A stretch of 19,993 nt of DNA, from the NCBI GenBank assembly GCA_964495755.1, contig CAZBXU010000057.1, forward strand, positions 1 through 19,993, given 5' to 3'. Shown piece by piece: positions 6,528 through 13,001 of this stretch; positions within the stretch are counted from its first letter, which is position 1, and each line of letters opens with the position of its first letter. Made by a program: the position numbers and the translations under genes. Under the pieces are notes generated by a model that worked only from the letters and a program-made list of their open reading frames with translations, searched no databases and was not told where the DNA came from. The DNA comes from JAFGQJ01 sp964495755. GTDB taxonomy: Bacteria; Spirochaetota; Spirochaetia; SZUA-6; DRHE01.

Positions 6528-7916
6528 ATGGACGAGGATCTGTTCTATCCGCAAGATTCGATTGCAGCCCTAGCCACTCCGTGGGGAGAGAGTGCCCTGG
6601 CTGTCATCCGCGTATCCGGTCCGGATAGCCTTCGGCTTTTAGCTCCCGTGTTCGAGCCCGCTTCGGCGACGGGAAAAACTCTGGACGAAGTTCCGGGACA
6701 TACGGTCCATCGTGGGGTAATAACCGCCCCGGGAGAGAATGGCCGGCGAGAGATCGTCGATGAGGTGCTGGCTGCCGTGTACCGGGGTCCCAAGAGCTTC
6801 ACCGGCGAGGATGGGGCCGAGCTGTTCTGTCACGGAAGCCCGATCATCATTCGCCGCCTGCTGGCGCTGCTCGAAGAGGCGGGGTTTCGTTTTGCAGGAC
6901 CGGGAGAGTTCACGCTGCGGGCATTCCTCAACCGCAAGCTCGACCTCACCCAGGCTGAAGCCGTCAATGAGGTGGTTCGAGCCAAGACGGATAGAGCTCG
7001 AGCCATCGCCCTGAATCGCCTGTCCGGCGCAATCGAACAGAAGATCGATCAGATAAAATCGATCCTTGTCCGTTTATCCGCCGCTGTAGAGCTTCGCCTG
7101 GACTATCCCGATGATGAGGTCGAGGAGAGCGACAATATAGCAGGGGAGGTTGAGATCGCCCAGAAGGAGTTGGAACGGCTCCTGTCTACCTACCGAATCG
7201 GAAAAATCTATCAGGAGGGAATTTCCGTCGTGCTCGCCGGCAGCACCAATTCCGGCAAATCCACCCTGTTTAACAGGATGTTGAGAGAGGACCGGGCGAT
7301 CGTTTCCGAGATTCATGGAACCACCCGGGATTACCTGGAAGGAGTCCTCTCCGTAGAGGGGATACCCATAAAGCTTTACGATACGGCAGGGTACAGGGAA
7401 CAAGCGGAGGGAGTCGAAGCGGAAGGGTTGCGCCGCACCGACCGCATCGTGAGCAACGCCGACATTATCCTCTATCTTGTGGACGGCGAATCAGGATTCA
7501 CAGCCAGAGACGAGGAGTTCTTGCACGGCAGCGGCGGTGAGAAACGGCTGATTCCGGTCTGGAATAAAATAGATAGGCAGAGTAGCCGCTGTCCTGCAGG
7601 ATTTATGCCGATCAGCGCCAAGGAGGGGGACGGGCTGGAGGAGCTGGCCCGGGCGATTGCCGACAAGGTCCTGACCGGAGTGGGAATGGTGGACAGCGGA
7701 GAGCCGATCATCGATTCCCTGCGTCAGAAGAGATTATTGGAGCGCGCCCTGCAAGGGATCAAAGATTTTCGCGCCGGGTTGCAGGCCGGCCAACCCTGGG
7801 ATGTGCTGGCTGTGTATCTCAAAGAGGCACTAGATGGCCTTGGGGAGATCACCGGTGAAGTTACGTCTCAGGATATCCTCAACCAGATATTCTCCCGGTT
7901 TTGCGTGGGGAAATGA
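6528..7916 (+). CDS. mnmE: tRNA uridine-5-carboxymethylaminomethyl GTPase MnmE
   Basis: The 462-residue protein is full length for MnmE (TrmE/ThdF), the GTPase that works with MnmG to add carboxymethylaminomethyl groups to U34 of certain tRNAs. The N-terminal tetrahydrofolate-binding region (DSIAALATPWGESALAVIR, GEFTLRAFLNRKLDLTQAEA) is present. The G domain has G1 GSTNSGKS (238-245), G2 GTTRD (264-268), G3 DTAG (285-288), G4 NKID (346-349) and G5 SAK. The C-terminus ends in CVGK, the conserved C-x-GK whose cysteine takes part in modification. ATG 6528 is preferred over the TTG at 6519, because TTG 6519 lies inside the proposed -10 box. No Shine-Dalgarno is visible for either. It overlaps mnmG by four bases (ATGA), so the pair is co-translated, as expected for subunits of one complex. 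Confidence 0.97.
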   Translation: MDEDLFYPQDSIAALATPWGESALAVIRVSGPDSLRLLAPVFEPASATGKTLDEVPGHTVHRGVITAPGENGRREIVDEVLAAVYRGPKSFTGEDGAELFCHGSPIIIRRLLALLEEAGFRFAGPGEFTLRAFLNRKLDLTQAEAVNEVVRAKTDRARAIALNRLSGAIEQKIDQIKSILVRLSAAVELRLDYPDDEVEESDNIAGEVEIAQKELERLLSTYRIGKIYQEGISVVLAGSTNSGKSTLFNRMLREDRAIVSEIHGTTRDYLEGVLSVEGIPIKLYDTAGYREQAEGVEAEGLRRTDRIVSNADIILYLVDGESGFTARDEEFLHGSGGEKRLIPVWNKIDRQSSRCPAGFMPISAKEGDGLEELARAIADKVLTGVGMVDSGEPIIDSLRQKRLLERALQGIKDFRAGLQAGQPWDVLAVYLKEALDGLGEITGEVTSQDILNQIFSRFCVGK

Positions 7917-9805
7917 TCGTGGATTTCGAGGCCATTGTAATAGGCGGCGGTCATGCCGGTATAGAGGCCGCCGGTGCTCTCGCTGATTTAGGCTACAGCA
8001 CCGTACTGATCACTCAGAACCTGGACTGCATCGGAAAGATGTCCTGCAATCCCGCCATCGGCGGGTTGGCCAAGGGGAATCTGGTGCGGGAGATCGATGC
8101 GCTCGGCGGTCGAATGGGCCGCCTGATCGATCAGACCATGATCCAGTTCCGGATCCTCAACCGCAGCAAGGGGCCGGCGGTGCAGGCGCCCCGAGCCCAG
8201 GCGGACAAGGCCCACTACAGTCTGTTGGCGAAACAGACCCTGGAACAGACCGCCAATCTCACCCTCTTTCAGGACACAGTAGTTGATTTCCTCCTTGACG
8301 GGACGGATTCGACGATTCAGGGTGTTGCCACCGAGCGGGGTAGGCGCTTTCGATCCCGGACCGTTGTCCTGACCACCGGAACCTTTCTTGAAGCGACCAT
8401 CTATATCGGTGAGTACAGCGCCCCGGGGGGACGGCTGGGAGAACCCCCGGCCTGCGGCTTGGGTACCCGTCTGCGGGAGATGGGTTTTGCCGTGGGCCGG
8501 CTGAAAACCGGTACCCCAGCCCGGGGACTGCGTTCCTCTTTGATTCTGGAGCGCATGGTGGAGCAGAGAGGGGATTTAAAAGTGCTGCCCTTCAGCTTCG
8601 CCGCCGGGAGTGACGTGCTGAATCGGCCCTCGGTTTCCTGCTACGTCACCTATACAACCCCGGAAACGCACCGCATCATCCGGGAAAACCTGCACCGCTC
8701 TCCGCTGTACGGAGGCAAGATCAAAGGTGTCGGGCCGCGCTACTGCCCCTCTATCGAAGATAAGGTGGTCCGTTTCCCCGACCGGGAACGGCACCAGATC
8801 TTCGTCGAGCCCGAGGGCTTGAGCACCGAGGAGGTTTACCTGAACGGCATCTCCTCTTCCTTGCCCGAAGAGGTCCAGGAGCAGTTCCTTCGTACCGTGC
8901 CCGGGCTTGAAAAACTTGAAATCCTGCGCCCCGGCTACGCCGTGGAGTACGATTTCATCAATCCTACGCAGTTGTATCCTTCTTTGGAGACAAAACGGAT
9001 CCGAGGACTGTTTGTAGCCGGACAGACCAACGGAACCTCCGGGTATGAAGAGGCGGCGGCTCAAGGATTGATGGCGGGAATCAATGCAGCCTGCTATCTG
9101 CAGGGAAAACCGCCGGTGATCCTGTCGCGTGCGGAAGCCTACATCGGGGTGCTGATTGACGATCTGGTCACCCTGGGAACCGAGGAACCGTACCGCCTGT
9201 TCACCTCCCGAGCCGAGTATCGCCTCTCCCTTCGCCACGATACGGCGGATCTGCGCCTGCTGGAGAAGGGACATCAAATCGGTTTGCAGAACAGCGATGC
9301 GGTAGAGGCCCTAGAGGCGAAACGTAGGGGTATCGATGAGATTCGCGCGCTTCTTCGCCGGAGAAACCTCAACGAGCGGGACTGTAAAAAATTCCCTGTG
9401 TTCAAAAAACACCTCGGCCACACTTTGGAACATGTACTCAAAGATCCGGAGGTCCACATAGAAGATCTGCTGTCCTTCGAGGAGGGATTAAAGGACAAGA
9501 ACTCAGAGTGGCTTCACCTGAGCGAGCTGGACGTGAAATACGAAGGATATAGAAAACGGCAGGAGAATCAGGTCGAGCGATTCCGCAAGATGGAAGATCT
9601 AAAGATCCCTCGAGATTTTGATTACGACACCGCCACGGGGCTCTCTACGGAGAGCCGTCTCAAGTTCAAGGAGATCCGCCCGCTGTCGGTCGGACAGGCA
9701 TCCCGCGTTTCCGGGGTCCGCTCCTCCGACATCGCGGTGCTGCTGATTTATCTGCGCCGCGGCCGGGGTACCCAAGGCAATGGGAAAGATGCCGAGGGGA
9801 TCTGA
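7913..9805 (+). CDS. mnmG: tRNA uridine-5-carboxymethylaminomethyl modification enzyme MnmG
   Basis: The 630-residue product is the FAD- and NADH-dependent partner of MnmE (GidA). The N-terminal IVIGGGHAGIEAA (residues 8-20) is the FAD dinucleotide-binding loop. Other signatures are NPAIGGLAKGNLVREIDALG, GRLKTGTPARG, the segment containing YDFINPTQLYPSLETK, and VAGQTNGTSGYEEAAAQG. Length is standard for the family. ATG 7913 fits the GGGG-A ribosome-binding sequence and a 4-base overlap with mnmE. A TTG at 7901 would lengthen the protein by four residues. The stop (TGA 9803-9805) overlaps the rsmG ATG by one base. The mnmE-mnmG-rsmG order with overlaps points to one transcript for tRNA and rRNA modification. 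Confidence 0.98.
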   Translation: MIVDFEAIVIGGGHAGIEAAGALADLGYSTVLITQNLDCIGKMSCNPAIGGLAKGNLVREIDALGGRMGRLIDQTMIQFRILNRSKGPAVQAPRAQADKAHYSLLAKQTLEQTANLTLFQDTVVDFLLDGTDSTIQGVATERGRRFRSRTVVLTTGTFLEATIYIGEYSAPGGRLGEPPACGLGTRLREMGFAVGRLKTGTPARGLRSSLILERMVEQRGDLKVLPFSFAAGSDVLNRPSVSCYVTYTTPETHRIIRENLHRSPLYGGKIKGVGPRYCPSIEDKVVRFPDRERHQIFVEPEGLSTEEVYLNGISSSLPEEVQEQFLRTVPGLEKLEILRPGYAVEYDFINPTQLYPSLETKRIRGLFVAGQTNGTSGYEEAAAQGLMAGINAACYLQGKPPVILSRAEAYIGVLIDDLVTLGTEEPYRLFTSRAEYRLSLRHDTADLRLLEKGHQIGLQNSDAVEALEAKRRGIDEIRALLRRRNLNERDCKKFPVFKKHLGHTLEHVLKDPEVHIEDLLSFEEGLKDKNSEWLHLSELDVKYEGYRKRQENQVERFRKMEDLKIPRDFDYDTATGLSTESRLKFKEIRPLSVGQASRVSGVRSSDIAVLLIYLRRGRGTQGNGKDAEGI

Positions 9806-10455
9806 TGACCGGGAACGTGCCCCCTGTTCTTGAGGAAGGCCTCGCACAGCTGGACATCCCCTTCAACGTCGACCAGCTCGCCAAGCTTCATGTTTTTCTT
9901 CAGGAGCTCGAACGCTGGAACAAGGCATATGGTTTCGTGAAGGCTGCGGGGCAGCAGCTGATCATCCGGCACGTCCTCGATTCTCTTTCGGCCTGGCGGA
10001 AGATCTCCGCGCTTACCCGGAGAGCGCAGGTCGTGGATGTGGGAAGTGGAGCAGGATTTCCCGGTATCCCGCTGGCGGTTTTCCTGGCAGACTCACGTTT
10101 CACTCTTTTAGAACCATCAGCGAAAAAGGCAGCCTTCCTTCGCAATGTCGCAATCCTTGCACATCTGGATAATGTCGAGGTGGAGGAGACTCGCCTCGAA
10201 GATGTGGAACGCCGCTTCGACCTGGTCGTATTCCGCGCTTTTACCCCCCTTCGCAGGGAAATTGACGCTTTATGGCGGATCCTTAAATCTAACGGTGTAA
10301 TTATCGCCTACAAAGGAAAAAGAGCTCGCATCCTTGAAGAAATAGATGAGGCAGGTATCAGCCTGGAGCAGGTCCTGGTAGAGGCCGTAGAGGTACCCTT
10401 TCTGTCGGAGGAACGTCACCTGGTGATTCTTTCTACATCTTCTTCAAAATCTTGA
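9805..10455 (+). CDS. rsmG: 16S rRNA (guanine-527-N7)-methyltransferase RsmG
   Basis: The 216-residue protein matches RsmG (GidB), which methylates N7 of G527 in 16S rRNA with S-adenosylmethionine. The SAM-binding loop VVDVGSGAGFPGIPLA is at 76-91, followed by LLEPSAKKAAFLRNV. The later VVFRAFTPL and IIAYKGK segments are family features. The early LERWNKAYGFVKA and HVLDSLSAW region is the typical N-terminal helix pair. Its start overlaps the mnmG stop (TGATG). At the 3' end it overlaps the convergent TPR gene by 23 bp, and no intrinsic terminator is visible between them. Loss of RsmG function in other bacteria gives low-level streptomycin resistance, and nothing here suggests inactivation. 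Confidence 0.96.
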   Translation: MTGNVPPVLEEGLAQLDIPFNVDQLAKLHVFLQELERWNKAYGFVKAAGQQLIIRHVLDSLSAWRKISALTRRAQVVDVGSGAGFPGIPLAVFLADSRFTLLEPSAKKAAFLRNVAILAHLDNVEVEETRLEDVERRFDLVVFRAFTPLRREIDALWRILKSNGVIIAYKGKRARILEEIDEAGISLEQVLVEAVEVPFLSEERHLVILSTSSSKS

Positions 10456-11785
10456 TCAGGTTTTCTTTGTCCACCAGATCGATCATGCGGGCTTCTACAA
10501 AGCCATGAGCTTGTTCGCTGAATGTCCCGGCGGCAACACATACAGCGCGGGGCGCCCGGACCTCCTTTGTGCGGGCGTGGAGATCCCGGAGCAGCAGCTC
10601 GCCGATCGTCCCTTGAGAGCGAACGAAGCGAAATAGCACCTGATCTTCCCACTGAGCGGTTCGTACATGAGCCAGGATATCTGTGTACTCTTCCTTTGGC
10701 AGAGAGATGTTGACCAACTTGGTGTTGGAGCTGACAAAGTAGCGCGTGGCGATCCGGCGGCACAGAGCAATGAACTCCGAGCTTGCCGCCATGAGGAAGG
10801 TCTGTAAGAATCTGTTGGTGTTGACTTCCTGGTATTGGCCTATCTTCTCAAGCACATTTTTGTAATCCGGCTGGAGGGTGTTGATCTCTTTCCACAACCT
10901 GAGAGCATTGGAAAGCTCCCCCAGTTTGAGGTTGGCCTCGGCCATTCTGTACTTCAGCTCGACGAAGACTGCCTGAGGAACGTTTTCGTGACGTATGCCG
11001 ATGTTAAAATCCTCGAGAGCTGTGTCGTATTTCTTGGCATTGATGTTCAGAGTTCCCGAGTGCAGCGCCGATATGGCTCCGATTTTAGGATCGGTGCGCA
11101 GGCGTGAAAAAATCTGTAGGGCCTGATCGTTGTTTTTCAACGAATAGTATGACTTGGCCAGTACGAATTGTGTCTTTTTGTCTTCAGGCTCAAAGTCCAA
11201 CACCCGCTGCAGGACCTCGATCGCCTCTTTGTAGTTTTTCAGGGCGTACAGGCCGTGGCCTAAATATCGGTTCGTAGCTACGTCGTCCGGACGCTGGCTG
11301 CGGGCTATGCCGAGGTAGCCGGATGCCTTCTGATAGTTTTTCTGCGTGTATTCCATGACACCCAGGTTGAAATTGACTTCGAATTCGTCCTGTCGGAGAG
11401 TGCGTGCGACCATGAGGCGTTTGTAGGCTTCCTCGGCTTTCTTTATTTTGAAAGCCGACTGTCCAAGCCGCAAGTTCACCTCGAACTCATCGATATCAGG
11501 ATTTACCCCGCACATTGAGACGAGGGATCGATAGTACTTGTAGGAATTTGGGAAGTCCTGTTCTTCAAAGGCTATTTCAGCCAAATCTTGAAGAGCCTGA
11601 ACGTCTCGCGGGTCTTGAGCGAGGCGGCGGCTCGCCTCTCGAATCACAACATTTCTGTCTCTACGTTGAACCCGTTTATGCCTCCGTGTGTCTTTTCCGT
11701 GGTCTCGTTTGATAAACAGTATGACGGCGATTCCCAAAAGTCCCACAGCGGCCAGCGCTATCAGGATGTAAAAAAGCAAGTCCAT
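10433..11785 (-). CDS. membrane-anchored TPR protein with Mrr-like C-terminal domain
   Basis: From ATG 11785 the product is 450 residues, starting with a hydrophobic anchor (LLFYILIALAAVGLLGIAV, about 3-21) followed by basic residues. About six to eight tetratricopeptide-type repeats fill residues 60-330. Examples are FNLGVMEYTQKNYQKASGYL, RYLGHGLYALKNYKEAIEVL and FVLAKSYYSLKNNDQALQIF. The last 110 residues resemble the end of Mrr-type nuclease-fold domains, with CVAAGTFSEQAHGFVEAR and IDLVDKENLIKIL. The expected Q-x-K catalytic motif is not visible, so a nuclease is unlikely. The frame extends upstream to 11890, but the ATG just before the membrane segment fits better and sits three bases after the predicted transcription start. 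An AGGAC lies about 12 bases upstream. It is probably a scaffold at the inner membrane, of unknown partner. Confidence 0.82.
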   Translation of the reverse strand: MDLLFYILIALAAVGLLGIAVILFIKRDHGKDTRRHKRVQRRDRNVVIREASRRLAQDPRDVQALQDLAEIAFEEQDFPNSYKYYRSLVSMCGVNPDIDEFEVNLRLGQSAFKIKKAEEAYKRLMVARTLRQDEFEVNFNLGVMEYTQKNYQKASGYLGIARSQRPDDVATNRYLGHGLYALKNYKEAIEVLQRVLDFEPEDKKTQFVLAKSYYSLKNNDQALQIFSRLRTDPKIGAISALHSGTLNINAKKYDTALEDFNIGIRHENVPQAVFVELKYRMAEANLKLGELSNALRLWKEINTLQPDYKNVLEKIGQYQEVNTNRFLQTFLMAASSEFIALCRRIATRYFVSSNTKLVNISLPKEEYTDILAHVRTAQWEDQVLFRFVRSQGTIGELLLRDLHARTKEVRAPRAVCVAAGTFSEQAHGFVEARMIDLVDKENLIKILKKM

Positions 11786-11794
11786 GCTTTTTGT

Positions 11795-11823
11795 ATTGTC
11801 CTGAAGAACAATAGGGTTGTCAA
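11795..11823 (-). promoter_or_regulatory. candidate promoter of the TPR gene
   Basis: On the minus strand a consensus TTGACA (11823-11818) is followed after 17 bases by GACAAT (11800-11795). The predicted start of transcription, near 11788, is about three bases before ATG 11785. This is the second gene in the window whose promoter appears to abut the start codon. Confidence 0.45.
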
Positions 11824-11896
11824 GTTTTGACCGCTCAGCAGCCGACTCTATAAACAGGGTGCAGTTGTTGGGCGCCTTGGGCCCGTACATCGTGCG

Positions 11897-11925
11897 TTGA
11901 CAAACGGGGTGCGGAGGGCTACGAT
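11897..11925 (+). promoter_or_regulatory. candidate promoter of the LysM/SLT/uppP/ftsK cluster
   Basis: A perfect TTGACA (11897-11902) is followed after 17 bases by TACGAT (11920-11925). The predicted transcript start is near 11932, giving a 21-base leader that contains a strong GAGGAGGAG ribosome-binding site before TTG 11953. It is the best-looking promoter in the window. Confidence 0.55.
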
Positions 11926-11952
11926 TTGTTTTGGGAGGGATGAGGAGGAGAT

Positions 11953-13001
11953 TTGAACGGACAACAGATAGGAATCAAGCTGGCAGATGGCTCTTTCTAT
12001 CCGGTGTTGCCGGAGGGAGGGCGGGGCAAGAAGAAGCTGGTCCTTACCACGGTTCGGGACAATCAGGAAACAGTACAAATCGACCTGTACATGGGCGAGG
12101 GTGAATACGCAGAGGAAACCCAATATGTTGGCAGTTTGATGATCGAAAACATCCAACGCGCTCCAGTGGAAGAACCGGAGGTGGAAGTGGTTCTTGGAGT
12201 GGATGAACAGGGCAATCTGGAGGCCACTGCCAGTGATGCTCTTACCGGGGAGAGCCAAAGCCTTTCGGTTAGTCTGCAATCTCTATCCGAAGGCCCGGCC
12301 GCCGCTCCGGAGTTTGAGCTGGAGAAAGAAGGGCAGAGCGATGAATTCGAGGAGTCCCTTCTTACTGGAGAGACCTATCCTTTGGCGGATNNNNNNNNNN
12401 NNNNNNNNNNNNNNNNNNNNNNNNNNNNNNNNNNNNNNNNNNNNNNNNNNNNNNNNNNNNNNNNNNNNNNNNNNNNNNNNNNNNNNNNNNGAGCGATGAA
12501 TTCGAGGAGTCCCTTCTTACTGGAGAGACCTATCCTTTGGCGGATACGGATCGCCGCAGGGAGCATCTGCATAAAAAGCGTAGAAATCCATTTCTTCTCA
12601 TAGGTTTCATTTTGCTGAGCCTGATCCTTATCGGAGGCCTTGCTTTTGTTATTTTCAGGGCCCTAGACGGGCAACCGATTCCGGCTCTGTTCGGAGGAAA
12701 GAGCGAAGCTGTAGAAAGCGAAGAAGCGGGACATGTGGATGAAGCGGGACCCCAGGATACGGAAGCGGCGGCAGCGGGACAGCAGGTTGGTCAAGCCACG
12801 GCGGGCGGCGGGACCGAATCAGAGACTGATAGTGCCGCAGGTGGCCTATGGTATGAGATTAAGTGGGGGGACACACTTTGGGACATCTCCGCTACCTACT
12901 ACCGCAATCCTTGGCTGTACCCGAAAATTGCTAAAGAGAACAGCATCACCAATCCGGACGTTATTTTTGCAGGTACAAAACTCTTCATTCCAGAGAATTA
13001 G
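11953..13001 (+). CDS. membrane protein with Hsp70 substrate-binding-like domain and LysM domain (gene interrupted by N-gap)
   Basis: As assembled the frame is broken by 100 Ns. Collapsing the identical 55-bp flanks gives one 297-residue protein from TTG 11953 (after GAGGAGGAG) to TAG 13001. Residues 1-115 align by eye with the Hsp70/DnaK substrate-binding beta-sandwich: IGIKLADGSFYPVLPEGG, LTTVRDNQETVQIDLYMGE, a VGSLMIENI strand, EVEVVLGVDEQGNLEATASD, then TGESQSLSV. No ATPase domain precedes it. An acidic stretch and a basic cluster (RRREHLHKKRR, 149-159) lead into a membrane helix (about 161-186, FLLIGFILLSLILIGGLAF). A Glu/Ala/Gly-rich linker then ends in a LysM domain (248-297, WYEIKWGDTLWDISATYY to GTKLFIPEN), which binds peptidoglycan. 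Positive-inside topology puts the Hsp70-like domain in the cytoplasm and LysM outside. It overlaps the transglycosylase start. The role is unknown, and envelope sensing or anchoring is inferred. Confidence 0.82.
12336..12390 (+). repeat. 55-bp sequence identical to 12491-12545, left flank of the gap
   Basis: Begins GAGCGATGAATTCGAGGAGT and ends TTTGGCGGAT immediately before the Ns. The copy after the gap is identical over all 55 bases. A 55-base exact overlap at contig ends is the expected signature of a de Bruijn assembly with that word size, joined by scaffolding instead of merging. Confidence 0.95.
12391..12490. other. assembly gap (100 Ns)
   Basis: Exactly 100 undetermined bases, a common placeholder length and not a measured distance. 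The identical sequence on both sides suggests the true gap size is minus 55, meaning no bases are missing. Confidence 0.97.
12491..12545 (+). repeat. 55-bp sequence identical to 12336-12390, right flank of the gap
   Basis: This is the second copy, starting at the first base after the Ns and ending at GGCGGAT. Removing one copy with the Ns (155 bases, not a multiple of three) puts the Hsp70-like and LysM halves in one continuous frame. Confidence 0.95.

Noticed and set aside
8576..9277. 233-codon open frame on the minus strand
   Set aside because: It lies antisense inside mnmG, which is full length and well conserved.
12336..12545. A true tandem repeat or mobile-element target duplication around the Ns
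   Set aside because: The copies are identical, abut the Ns exactly and collapse to an intact frame, so unmerged contig overlap is the simpler explanation.
12733..12966. Upstream extension of the transglycosylase frame
   Set aside because: These codons overlap the LysM-protein linker in another frame, are rich in Arg and Pro, and would bury the signal peptide in the middle of the protein.
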